Source: Gigaspora margarita
Lineage: Eukaryota > Glomeromycota > Glomeromycetes > Diversisporales > Gigasporaceae
DNA length: 64,000 nucleotides
Direction of reading: 5' to 3'
NCBI GenBank assembly: GCA_009809945.1
Contig: WTPW01002142.1
Span: 37,320-101,319, forward strand
Part shown: in pieces, positions 48,893 to 60,609 of the stretch
Layout: every line of letters begins with the position of its first letter
Numbering within the stretch: the stretch's first letter is position 1
Made by a program: the position numbers and the translations under genes
The notes under the pieces: generated by a model
What the model saw: the letters and a program-made list of their open reading frames with translations, nothing else
What the model was told of the DNA's origin: nothing
The model's database searches: none

Positions 48893-51456
48893 TTTTTTTT
48901 TTTTTTTTNNNNNNNNNNNNNNNNNNNNNNNNNNNNNNNNNNNNNNNNNNNNNNNNNNNNNNNNNNNNNNNNNNNNNNNNNNNNNNNNNNNNNNNNNNNN
49001 NNNNNNNNNNNNNNNNNNNNNNNNNNNNNNNNNNNNNNNNNNNNNNNNNNNNNNNNNNNNNNNNNNNNNNNNNNNNNNNNNNNNNNNNNNNNNNNNNNNN
49101 NNNNNNNNNNNNTTTTTTTTTTTTTTTTTTATTCTTTGGCAGATTTCGCCATTGCTTGCTTTGTATAGATACATGTATTCTAAAAGATATACAGGAAATT
49201 AATCTATTACTAAAAAAAACCAAGCCTGACATCATTCGGTTGCTTCTTCCAGCACCTAAATGCAATCCACCGCACTAACTTACGGATAAGTTAGGATTGG
49301 ATTTTACTCNNATTAAGAGCTAAGCCAAAAGGGAGTTTCACCCTTTTGGATCCAATTGTTTAAAGCCGTAGACCATAAGTCTGNCTTNTCTTCAAAATTT
49401 CTATGTGTCNAAACTACCGACAAATCTTCTGAATTTGCTTTTCTCTTGCTAGTAGATTTGTTGTTGTTGGAGGGGCCAACAGCGCTTCTCCCGGTCTTGC
49501 TAACAGAAGCATGTGATCTTGCGTCTTTTTTACCTTTTTTCATTTCACGTGTGATTCCTTCTCTTCGTTTCCAAGCTGCAAAAGAATCACAAAGTGGTTT
49601 CCAAATGAAGTCGAAGAAGCTGTTCCAACCAATATGCAGAAAAGTTTTGATGATTTGCGATGCTGTTTTTCTTGAATCTAGCTTGTTCGTGATATTTTCA
49701 GTGGTTATCTGTGTAAAAAGTCCCTTGATAATATTAGTACGCAAAAGCAATTCTTCTTCACGAGTTGTTCCACAGACGAGAATCTTCAAATCTTTTTTGG
49801 TCAAAATTAATCTGTCTTCTCTTTTGAGTTTGGACTATGCGACGCTTAAAGTAATGTCAATAATGTTATACCACTGCCATTCAAATGACGGGCATGATGC
49901 CAAGTGATCTTGTGTTTCGTCCTGTCCCATTGAACACATTGTACATTTTGCTTCTGGGTATAAATCTGGTCTTCGAAGATTTAATTCTTTGAGTGTTGGA
50001 AGCTTATCTGCTAGGCATTTTATCTGTGTTGAAACTCGTTTGCTACGATTCAATGAAGTACATCTGTAATCATTCTGGTTTTTGATCCTTTTCCAGAAAA
50101 CTGACCAGTTGAAGCAAGGTTCATCTGGCCCCTGTTCTAGTGCTGAAGTTACTTTGGAAAGACACCAATCTGCCGCATTCCAGAGATCAAAAGCTTTCCT
50201 TAAAAATTCTCTTATGGGTTTTTCGATTAGGATATTCTTCCAAAATGGAAGAAAATTAAAGCTTGATTGGTGATCAAAAGAGAACTCTAGAGTGTTTGAG
50301 TTTTTTGAAGCTTCTTTAACGAACTTGTCTACTTTTTCGTTCCAGAAAACCCCGCTGTGGCTTTTGACTTTCCTCAGCTGTAATTCAATACTTTTTAGTT
50401 GAATTATCTCACATATTTTTGTCACGAATAAGAAATTTTTTTCCTTTAGCCGCTTGTAGTGAGATTTGTCCTTCACTGCTCTTTCAATACTAGAGATAGC
50501 TGTCNCACTATCTGTGAAAATCGTGACCTTGCTCTTTCTGGGTGCTGTGAGAAGAGCGAACCAAATTGCTGCCAACTCAGGCTTGGATGATGTGGGCCAA
50601 CTATCTAGTTTAACTGCATATTCTATTAAAGCTCTATCACTATCTACATCTATCTGTATCCAACCTGCACACATCTTACTGTTATGTTCTATGCCTAATA
50701 ATGATCCATCAGTATAAAATACCAAGTTTCTTCTCTCCTNCTCGATGTTTCTTTTTAGAAACATAGCCAAGTTTCCTTCCATACTTTCCGAAAAGTACTG
50801 GTTTCTAATGAATTCAAACTCCTCTGGGGTTTCGATTTTGATCTGATTTCCCATCCTTGTTTCTGCACCCGATGCTACTTGGTTTTCCAGAATAAACTTA
50901 CTATCGAAGGCCGAAATATGGCATGGTACTTCTCTGACTCTATTTCTATATCCTATTTTAGGCAAAACTCCTACTACTTCGTTTGGGTTAATCCATTTAG
51001 CACACATACTTTGCCTNGCNTGGTTCAGCTGATTTTGATTGCATCCTGAACATGGGTAGATTAATTGAGTAAGATCAATTATCTTTTCTTCTAGTATCCA
51101 ATGTTCTGTTAAAACTCGCGCTTTGCCTTTGAATACTACTCTTCTTACTTNTTTATCTTGTGCTTGGTTTTTCCAAACTACCCACTCTTTCTTTCGATTG
51201 TCTAGAGTTATTTGATGTTCTGGTGGAACGGGTGATAGAAGGTTTGGCAGTACAGCCTTGAATTCTGGTCTAACTTCTCAGGTGACTCTGTTTATAAGTA
51301 CCGCGTTTTCGATTTTTTTGAACCAATCCGCTTTACGGCCACGGCTTGATTGCTTTCTTAGATACTTTAATTGGTGCCATAATATTAGGAGTTCACCTTT
51401 TTTGTTTAACAGCTGATGTAAGTAGAAAAGGCCAAGATGTCTAAGGCTTTTGAAAG
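48893..51456 (-). mobile_element. 5'-truncated LINE with RNase H
   Basis: Flanked by a 16-bp duplication TATTTCTAATGTATTT (48877-48892 and 51457-51472). A T-tract at the left is the minus-strand poly-A and contains an assembly gap (48909-49112, Ns). The body is the C-terminal part of a LINE polyprotein. The 5' end is missing, and reverse transcriptase itself is not in the window. Confidence 0.92.
49313..51445 (-). pseudogene. LINE ORF2 C-terminal part: RNase H and Cys/His zinc motif
   Basis: One frame runs on the minus strand from about 51445 (SLRHLGLFYLHQLLN) to 49313, broken by a TGA near 51281 and a TAG at 49835, with several undetermined bases. RNase H residues are visible: YTDGS (Asp), ELAAIW (Glu), FTDS (Asp) and NEKVDKF (Asp), so the fold is of the LINE RNase H type that removes RNA from the cDNA hybrid. 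A CTMC...H...C motif follows (CX2CX8HX4C, as in the zf-RVT tail of LINE proteins). A further 160-residue basic tail (WKRREGITREMKKGKKD) has no known domain. The N-terminal endonuclease and reverse transcriptase are lost by 5' truncation, the usual outcome of incomplete target-primed synthesis. It cannot move on its own. Confidence 0.9.
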
Positions 51457-51472
51457 TATTTCTAATGTATTT

Positions 51473-51855
51473 AATATATTAAATAACTTTAAATTATATA
51501 AAAATAGTTGAATTTATTTATAAATCATAATATTCTGTAAGTTACATAAGTAATATATAAAAAATTGATTACTTTAGATAAAGCGAATATATTTAAATGC
51601 ATTTGTAGTTAATAAGAAATAATTAAAGATAACTTGATATATGCAGAATAATTTGATTATGTTAGAATTATCTTGAAAATATTTAAATAAATTTAATTTT
51701 TCTATCTTCCTCTTTGTAATTTTTCTATCAACTTCATTTAATACCTTTATCACATTAAATTCTCTCTTCCATACACATTCCGTATTCTTATTTATTACAT
51801 TTTTTTATTTAATCTTTAATAACTAAAACCTTTCAAAATTTTTTCTTTATTTTAT
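51473..51855. promoter_or_regulatory. Probable former promoter of the 51856 gene
   Basis: AT-rich leader followed by a C/T-rich tract (CTATCTTCCTCTTTG, CTCTCTTCCATACACATTCC, about 51705-51785), typical of fungal promoters and 5' leaders, just ahead of the first ATG. The LINE inserted immediately upstream. Confidence 0.4.
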
Positions 51856-54800
51856 ATGCAAATGTCTATTCAAAAATTAGAAAAAAGTGCAAAAATGTTT
51901 GCTAAAAGGCATAAAGCTTTCTTAAAAATGATAGCTAGTAGTAGCATACCTCAGTTAGATACTAAGAGGGCTGCTGCACAGCCTATCGAAACTATTAACA
52001 CAGGATCTCATTATTCTCCAAGACCTTCCGATAGTTAAATTCAATAATATAATTTTTTTATTTCGTTAATTTTTATTTATAATATTTTTAAATTAATATA
52101 TATTTAAAATAATTTAAGAACAAATTACTTTGGTTAAAATTAAGGATATGCTTATTGGGCTATCTGAAAAAGTTGATAGATTGGAGCGAAAGATTTCAAA
52201 TATGGATAGTCATATATTAGAAGGTCTTAACCTTTCGAATAAAACAAAATTTGTTAAAGTAATTAATATTTTTATATATTAATATTTATAATTAATTTAA
52301 TTTTAAATTAATAATATTTTATTTTATAATAGCAAACTTATGTAGAAATAGCTAAATGACTAATTGTAAAAAATATTTACCCGACAAAGGAACAATTTAA
52401 GGTTGCAACTAAGGAATACCTTATAGAAATGAAGCAGATTTTTACGAAGGAATGGAGGATAGAGATTGGAATACATATTATAAAAATAAACTCACAAAAA
52501 CTGTAAATTTTTTTATAAATTCAATCACATTTGCATTGTGTTAAATTATTGCATTTTCGATTTTTTGAATTACTTCATATATTTTTATATTTTTTATTTA
52601 ATTTCCAAATCATTATTGTTATATGTTACTTTTTCGATTGTTTTTATTTTATTATTTCTTTCTTATTCTTACTTTTTTTGTTTTATTCATTTTTTTATAT
52701 TTTTAATTTTTTGTCGCTTATTTCGATTTTTTGATTTATCTTCATTTATTTTAAATTATTGTTTCTTAAAATATCAATGTATTTCGAATTAATTTGAACT
52801 GCTTTAAATTCTTTCGCATAAATTTATTTTTAGCTCCTAGCTTAGCATCGATTTTGCAGAAGTTGCATTTTCTCAAAAATTAAGGAATCAGTTTTTGCCA
52901 TTTTTGAAGAGACCCTCTTAGACCCAATTAACACAAATGCTATGCCGCAAACTATTACAGTATGAAAACAATTCAATAAAACAAAATTATGCTATAGAAA
53001 GCTTTTTAAATCTATAAATGAAGATAATGCCACTAAGACCTACTTTACACGCATACTTGTAAGAACATGGCCAGCTACTACACTCACCAATATGCAATTG
53101 GCATACACAATAACAGTATGCCAAATATTGCTAAACGAACATTATGAAAAGCTTACTATGAGTGATGAAATAACTAAAAATAAACTAAATAAAAACATAG
53201 TAAGTAAAATATAATTAATTATATTTAAATTATTTAAATATATATAATATAATTCTAATATTTGTAAATTTTATTAAATAAGAATTAATTAGCAGATGGA
53301 CTGCTTGTTGCCTCCCTGCTACTGACTATGAGGATTCTTTAACGGAAGATGAACAAGTCGAAGTTATTTCATCGTCTAGTAAGTGGGATCCAAAACGTAA
53401 GAGAGCTTCCACCACATCCCGCACTACTAAAAAGGACAAACAAGCTAAAGTTGCACAAAGCCCTATTTCTGTTCCTAATTTTATCAATTCACATAATTCT
53501 GATTCTAATAAAGTAGATTCATAATATCCCACAACAAGCTAGAATAATTTGCCTGTAACTTCCTCATCTTCAAGTAGGGTCCGGAATAGGCCAGGTCAGG
53601 CTGGGTTTTCATAAGTCTGATAAAAAGATGTTTAAACCCGGCCTGTGCCTAAACCTGATTATAACTAAGCAGGCCAGGCCCAGGTCAGGCCCTACTGGGC
53701 TTCAAAGAGGCCCAACCCAGCCTGTTGGCCTGCATATATGGAACCAATAAAATTAAAGTTGTACTCTCTTGATACATATTATAAGGTTCTCTATTATATG
53801 AGCGCAAATTTTACAAACAGCCCAGTTAATTTGAATGTTTAAGGTTATTTTCAAATTCTATCAATTTGTAGAATTCAAAAATAGCAAACAAGTGACTTCT
53901 TCGTTCAAAACTTATTGGAGTATAATTAAGAACTAGAAAATTTATTACGGTGGATCTAATATAATCATAGATATATACCAGAAAACTAGTATTAAGGCCG
54001 TTTGCAGTTAAGTTTCATTTAACATTATTTTTTTGAAATTTGTACGGGCGGGCGGGAAAAAAATTAAACAAACATTAAAATTAAACGAGGTTCAAATGAA
54101 TCTAAATCAGGTTCAAATGAACCTAAATTAGGTTCAAATAACCTAAATTAGTTTTATTGAGCAAATTAATTTAAAGTTTTATATAATTTAATTAGCGTTC
54201 AAATATAAAAATTTATTTAAAAATTATTTAATGCATAGGCCGCTTGCAGTTGAAATTTCATTTAACGTTATTTTTTTCGTATTCACGGGGGGAGGGAGGA
54301 AAAATTAAACATAAAAAATAAATATATAGTATACCGAAAAATCCCGTTCATAACTGAAAAATTCTGATTACTGTGCTGACCTAATTTGTCATCTCTATTT
54401 GTTTAATTTTAGGGGCGAGCTCAGGGGTAGGGGGTAACGTTAAACGAAAGTTTTACTTCAAGTGGCCTAAACAGGAAATCTTTGGAAATTTTTAGCAGAA
54501 ATTGAAAAAGTCAAAAAATCGAATAATTCATATTTTTTATCATGATATTTAATCGCATCATTATAAAGTAAGTTTATGAAAGTTAAGGTTATTCCTTTTC
54601 ATTACATAAAGTGATTCTTTATATATGTCCTAGCCAGAATAAACTGATTACCAAGAATAAGGTAGGTTTACAAGTGATGTAGTAATGGGAATTCGGAATA
54701 TTGTTTAGTAATAGTTCGATAACAATAATGTAATAATGATCTAATTATGAAGTAATGAGACGATATGCAACTTATTTCAACGGGCTTTTTGGGGTTTGCG

Positions 54801-55007
54801 GGCTTTTTTTATAAAGCCCAGCCCGGTCTGGTATTTTAGCGGGCTTGGCATGGGCCCGGCCCAATATAATTACGTGTCTAAAAATATAGGCCCGACCCAG
54901 AAATTTCGCAGTGCAGGCCGGGTTCAGGCCCGGGTAGTCCGGCCCGATTCTGTACCCTATCTTCAAGCCTCCTGCCAACACAACCTCATTCTGAAGATGC
55001 TGAATAA
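51856..55007 (+). pseudogene. Decayed five-exon gene of unknown function, split by a hAT-like element
   Basis: Exons about 51856-52033, 52119-52258, 52333-52502, 52834-53199, and 53296-53574 plus 54968-55007. Exon 1 gives a Lys/Ala-rich start (MQMSIQKLEKSAKMFAKRHK). Exon 2 reads as a coiled-coil-like helix (IGLSEKVDRLERKISNMDS). Exon 4 is the most protein-like (LLDPINTNAMPQTITV, LCYRKLFKSINEDNA, CQILLNEHYEKLTMSDE). Exon 5 is an acidic then basic tail (DSLTEDEQVEVISSSSKWD, PKRKRASTTSRTTKK) that looks nuclear. Stops: TGA near 52357 and 52963 (both likely from TGG), TAA 53522 and TAG 53540 (likely from CAA and CAG); there is also a frameshift in exon 3 and uncertain phase at exon 5. The last codons resume in frame after the 53575-54959 element and end at TAA 55005. 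No known domain; it resembles repeated hypothetical proteins of Rhizophagus. Confidence 0.65.
53575..54959. mobile_element. hAT-like element inside the decayed gene
   Basis: Ends TAGGGTCCGGAATAGGCCAG and its partner (TAGGGTACAGAATCGGGCCG read from the right) with exact 8-bp duplication TCTTCAAG (53567-53574, 54960-54967). Subterminal GC-rich repeats of the AGGCCCAGG/GGGCCCGG type lie in both arms, the usual hAT arrangement. The 1.1-kb middle is AT-rich with GGTTCAAATGAACCTAAAT repeats and two G-rich runs (54046-54058, 54287-54298). No transposase is visible. Confidence 0.9.
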
Positions 55008-55231
55008 AATAATAATTTTTTTACTTGTTTTATTTCTTTATGCATTTGTTTTTTTTATATACGTTTTTATATTTTTTTATTTTATTACATATATACTATA
55101 TATTATTGTTTTTTTTTATTTCTATTATATTTTTAATATTTTATATATATCTTATTTTTATTTTATACATTTTTATATATTTTTTATTTTTATTCTTTTT
55201 TATATTATAGTTAATTTTATATTTATAATAT

Positions 55232-56373
55232 GAAAAAATGTCATTGGCGATATGTCACCATGGCAACCCTAATATGATTAGCCAATCATTTTACAAATTG
55301 CCGATCATATAAATAAATTTTTTTTTTATTTTTAATTTATTTTTCTTTATTTTTGTTTTTATTATTTTTTTTATTTATTATTAATGTTTAATTTTTTTTC
55401 TTTTGGAGCATCGCTAGAGCCGTCGTAGAAGCTATCGCTGGAGCTGTCGCTAGAGTCATCGTTGGAGTCATAGTAGGAGTGTAAAGTTGTAGTAAATTTC
55501 AGTGATCATTAGAGCCGTAGTAGGAGCATGAAATTGCGGTAGATTTCAGTGGTCTTTGGAGTAGGAGCGTGAAGTCGTGGTGTATTTTGGTGATTCGGTA
55601 AGTTGTTTTTTTCCGGTTTCTTTGGAGTCATCGTTGGAACTGCAGTAGGAGCGTGAAGTCACATTTAGATTAGTGGATTTCAGTGATTTGGTAGGTTGAT
55701 TTTTTGTGGGTACTTCTAGTTGTTCTTCAGTAGTTAATTCAATAGGTTCATCATTTTTTAAGGTTCTTCGTCATTTTTTGGTGAGTTTTCATCAGTTTTC
55801 GGTGGGGTTCCTATAAGTTCTTTGTCGTTTTCGGGTTCTTTCGGTAACTTCATCAGTTTTCTGTAGGTTCTTTTGGTAAATTCATCATTTTTCAGTGGGA
55901 TTTTCCAGTCGTTTCTTGGTGGATTCTTTCTTTGTTCTTGGTCANATCTTTAGTCTTCGTTTTCGTCCCGTTTTTCTTGCCATTCCCATTCTGTTTTCTT
56001 CTTATTTTTGTCCACCGTTTTCGTCCTGTTTTCTTGTCATTCCTGTTCTGTTTTCTTAGTTCTAAAAAAAAAAATAACAAAAATTAATAAAAATAAATTA
56101 AAAAAAAATTTAAAAAAAATAAATTAATAAATTATAGCTTGGAACCGGGTTTATTTTTATATATTAAACCCGGTTTTAACACTTTTTTTTTAATAAATTT
56201 TATTAATTTTTTTTATTAATTTTTTTTAATAATTTTAAAAGTGTAAGTAATCGACCAATCAAATTCGATCACATGCATCACATGCATGATAAGAGCATGT
56301 GATGCACGTGATCTAATTCGATTGGCTGATCATGGGGGTCACCATGACGACATGTCTCCATAAAATAACACCC
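55232..56373. mobile_element. MULE-like non-autonomous element B (reverse orientation)
   Basis: Flanked by the exact 9-bp duplication TTATAATAT (55223-55231, 56374-56382). The right end (GACATGTCTCCATAAAATAA then CACCC) is the inverted left end of element A, and the left end (ATTGGCGATATGTCACCATG) matches A's right end. The middle (55400-56060) is the reverse complement of A's purine-rich Ser/Asp-codon repeats, again degenerate. There is a palindromic GTGATGCATGTGATGCAC-like segment near 56270-56320. Confidence 0.86.
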
Positions 56374-56382
56374 TTATAATAT

Positions 56383-57399
56383 TATTATTTTGATTTTTAT
56401 TTAATATACTTTTTTTTCGTTTGTCTTAATAGTCTGAAGCGTAGCAGAGGACTTTATATGTTTACGTAAGGTGATACAAAAGTAACATTTTTGATGCATC
56501 AAATAATATTGATATCAAAAATGCAACTTCCGTATTTGGTGTCTGTCTGTCCGCATGTGTATAATAGTTACCTTTTTGATGCATCATATTATTTTAATTT
56601 GTGTCGTATCAAAAATGAATTAAATCTTAGTTGTTATTGCGCTTCGGACACAAAATGCTGTGCATTAACCTAGTATAATTAAATACTTTAATTTTGTCAA
56701 ATTTTAATTAATTTGAATTAGTTCAAATTAGTTTAGTACTATGAATATCACAGCGAATTTATTCTAATATTTTATTACATAAAAATATTTACTTTTATTA
56801 AGTTTTATATCATATTTTCGAATAATTTTAAAATAATTTGAAATGTTTTTAAACTTTAGTAATACTTTAGTTTAATTATAATTGTAAAATATGCATTTTG
56901 AATTATAGTAAGATTATTCGAAAACGTGTGAAAGATTTGCATAATGTTTATTTTTAGCCCTTAAATTTTTATACTTAATATCGTCTTTTAAATAATTTAA
57001 TATTTTGAACTTTAAATTTACAGGTTTTTACTTTATAGAATTTTATATTATTAAATTAATGCGAAACATTTCGAACAATTTTTAAATGTTTCTAAACTGA
57101 TTTAATTTTATTAGAAAATATACTTATTTACTAAAAAATTATTAGTTTTATCAAAGCGTGGAATTATATGAATATTATTTTTAATTGCTTCAACATTAAC
57201 TATATTATATAATTCTGTTAACTTAAGTCTAGGACATTTATAATGTTATTGATTCTTTGTAGACTTAAAATTATACCACTGAATTAATGCAAGATTATCC
57301 ACATTTTCTTTAGCAGTTTCAACTTTGATTAATAAGTATATTTAAAAAATTAAATATTAAAAATTTAATATTTTAAAAATCTAAAAAAAAAAAATACAA
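56383..57399. other. AT-rich stretch with a duplicated hairpin motif
   Basis: TTTTTGATGCATCAAATAAT...ATCAAAAATG at about 56488-56523 is followed by a second version at about 56573-56618 with a longer arm. The rest is AT-rich without recognised features. Confidence 0.45.
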
Positions 57400-59913
57400 C
57401 AAATACTGTATCTGTCCATAACAAATTCCTTCATCTGTCAAATATTTTAATAGTTCTTCAGGATTCATAGCAATTGCAACATTGCTATACCAGGCTTTTT
57501 CATAAAAATTATCTGTTGCTCAAATTATAGACCCATTTTTTAAAGTTACTGAGCTATATATATATATATATATATATATTTTTTTTATTTGTTAATGTCA
57601 AGTACAGGAATAGGATAGTAAGTTACAATTATATCAGGATGATATATAAAGAAATACTATATTTAAAATTCCTAACTAATTATCTACTAATCTATGCAAT
57701 AGGGCAAGCCTATCACTTGCAGTCAGGGCTAATCATTAAACTGCTACAGAAAAAAGATGTGACATTTCACCTCATACTTTTCTATTTTAAACTAAAAGAT
57801 TAAATTTCTAGTTTAAGAAGGCTAGGGAAACCAAGAGCTATATATATTAATTATATAATTATCTATATTAATTTGGTTTGTTAAACTAAAATATATAGTT
57901 AAATATTTTAATAAATGTTCAAGCCCAGAATATATTTTAGAATTTGGCCTATAATTTTTTAATCTGTGATCAATAAATTTCTAAGCATTATTTAAATCAA
58001 ATGCCCAAATTAAATTAGTAAATTTAAAAGGATTTATAGTTTTGGAATTTTTTNGNTTTNTTNATAATAATTTTGATGCAATAGNCTNTCTTTGAACCTA
58101 TNTAATATAAATAAATTTAGTTAACTTTAAAAAAATATTATAAACATTATTAATAATTAAACAATTATTACCATTTTTATTATTTTTTTTTTTTCCTTCA
58201 CTTCTAATCCCAAGCAATGTATACCAACTAACCATCAAACCCGAATGTTCATTGTTAATGGAGCGCAGTTGCTCACGCTTCCACTTGTGGTCAGGCTGTA
58301 TCCAAACCAACTCTGTGGTAAGAGCATATTCCTTAAACCACTACCACTAACCATCCAGACCCAACAATCATATACACATATTGTGCTATTTTCAGGCGCA
58401 TTAATCCTTGGTTCGCACAGCCAGCCCTGGCAAATCCAAGTCTGGACAGGGTGCGTCTGTCATATAGACATCCTGGGTCCCTGTATCCTGCGGTGTTTTA
58501 GTTCCACCTATGTCCGTCTAGACCAGTTCTTGCTTCACCGCTTATCCATTAGAAGTTGCACCGGCATCTTGACTCCCACGAAGAACCCTAACCGTCGTTA
58601 CGGGTCAGAAAACCACTGGTACTATCATCAACGGGCGGGTCACTGCCACCAACATACTATTACACGATCCTTACAGCCTTATGGCTAAGTAGGTGACTTC
58701 GGTTATTCCAAATCGGGTCCTAACACAAATTCAAATCTGCCCTTAGGCAGAATTGAACCAGCAACCTTCGATTGGCGACCTTGGAGCTTAACCGCTAAGC
58801 TATCGACCCTAAGGTCTACCATTTTTATTATTTAATCCTCTATATTTTGTTTATTACTTAAATAATATAGTGTTTTAACAAAATCTTTATGAAGATTTTC
58901 ATAAGTTTCAGTAGAAAATCTATTCAAACAACCATATTTTTTAATTAAATTAGTAGTATGATAGATCCATGAATGTAATTTTGGAAACTTTAATTTAGAA
59001 GCAAACTTGTTTTAAAAAGTTTAATAAATTGTTGAGCCCAATTTATTATTAGATTCTAAATAAAATAGAACTATATTAATATTTGATAATGAAATTATTT
59101 AATTTAAATTTTTCAAATAATTCCAAAATATTCGCATAGTTGTGAAATTATTTACATATCTCAAAATCTTTTAATTGCCAATCTGGATAAGATCAGCAAT
59201 ATTTTTATATTTAGAATTGGGGCAAAACAAATATATAAACAAAGTAGTACGAAATCTGGATCAGGCCTGTATATATAAAATTTTTATATGATTTAAAGAA
59301 TTTTAAAGGCGTTTTTACTCATATCTTCTTATTTACAAGTCCGATTTTAATAAAATTTTGGCAGTAAACGCACAAGAACATGCTCTACAACTTTACTTAG
59401 AGCCAAAATAATATTTACTTAGTATAAAAAAACTTTTTATTAGGCCTAATACAGATTTACTAATATATTATTTATATATTTGTTTATTCCTAATTCCAAA
59501 TATAGTAATAATATAGCTATAGTGCTAATCTTATCCGAATTGGTAATTAAGTCATTATCAGTGAATTCTTCATATCGACTTAAAAGATATATATTATTCC
59601 AATCTTCATAAAGCTTCAATAACTTATTTTGAATAAATTCATCTATATCCAGGTTATCTAGAACAAATATTATAACCTTCATAAGGTTACGATACTTATT
59701 TGCAGTAATTCTAGCAAGTAATTGAATACTATTTTTAAAAATTTTAAGTTCTGAAAATCTTGGAATATTGGCTAATCTATTATCAATAGTATCCAGAATT
59801 GAAGCTCTATATTTTTCTTTTAATAGACTGCATGTAAAATTAATTTGATGTTTAAATAATCCCAAATCTAAATGATGCATTCTATCAATAACTGTTGCTT
59901 CATAAATATTCAT
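57400..59913 (-). pseudogene. Plavaka-type transposase remains (CACTA-related DNA transposon)
   Basis: Three in-order blocks on the minus strand match the Plavaka transposase pattern common in fungi. 59913-59446 is open for 155 codons (IYEATVIDRMHHLDLGLF, a segment near the catalytic core; RNLMKVIIFVLDNLDIDEF). About 58990-58850 is open (PKLHSWIYHTTNLIKKYG, FSTETYENLHKDFVKTLYYL). About 57545-57400 reads ATDNFYEKAWYSNVAIAMN with a TGA where the family has Arg (CGA). The N-terminal part, terminal repeats and target duplication are not visible, and introns may separate the blocks. A SINE (58186-58816) lies between the last two blocks. It is not functional as seen. Confidence 0.75.
58186..58816 (-). 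mobile_element. tRNA-derived SINE with intact Pol III boxes
   Basis: Exact 17-bp duplication TACCATTTTTATTATTT (58169-58185, 58817-58833). On the minus strand the head reads like a tRNA: A box TAGCTTAGCGG (58802-58792) and B box GGTTCAATTCT (58759-58749), about 33 nt apart as in tRNAs. The body is GC-richer than its surroundings and the tail is a short A-run (T-tract at 58186-58194). The clean duplication and intact boxes suggest a fairly recent copy. The 147-codon open frame on the plus strand is accidental. Confidence 0.9.
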
Positions 59914-60607
59914 ATTACTAAAATTAATAAAAGTATAAATGTTAATAATGAATTATATATTGCGCAGTCATAATATTTAAAAGTTCAAAATAGTTTAATA
60001 ATATTCATATAGTTGTGAAACGAATAGCATTAATTAATCTTCGTAAAAGTAAAATTTGCATTTGAATTCTAAATATATTTAAAATATTTTGACCCATTTT
60101 AAAATAATTTGCAATAATTCAAAATTATTTAAATTTAAAATAAGTATCTAAAGTAAAGTTTGTTTTGTACTCTTTAAATATTTTTAGTATTCCGAATATT
60201 TTTAAATTATTTTGAAATTATTAGAATAAAATAAAGAATTTTGGTAACTATAACCAGTAGTGATCATTACCATATCACAATTTCATATAATATAGATATA
60301 TGCTATTACAGTTTAAATAATAATTTGAGCTAAACATATTGTACAAACGAATATACACAAAAACTTTCTAACGCTATGCTACACCTATTAGCTCTGCTTT
60401 GCTTTAAATCTAAATACTCAATAAATATACAACATTATGAATTAACACCCTAATTCTAACATCTTAGAGGACTATTTTTAATAGAGGGACATAGTTGGAT
60501 CTAAAACTAATATATTTAATCAATTATTGGTTTTATTGGTTAGTTTAAAATGTTCTAGCATTAGTCATTATAATTTTTAAATAGTTAGAACCAAATGCAT
60601 TATATAT
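59914..60607. other. AT-rich stretch with one solo MITE end
   Basis: AATTTTGGTAACTATAACCA then GTAGTGATCATTACCA at about 60237-60273 matches the end of the 33544-33865 element, but the other end was not found. The rest may hold introns or the N-terminal part of the Plavaka remains, unrecognisable. Confidence 0.4.
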
Positions 60608-60609
60608 TA

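Noticed and set aside
48839-49265. Open frames spanning the run of Ns
   Set aside because: Made open only by undetermined bases and the poly-A/T tract.
58245-58688. 147-codon plus-strand frame
   Set aside because: Antisense to a tRNA-derived SINE whose boundaries and Pol III boxes are clear.
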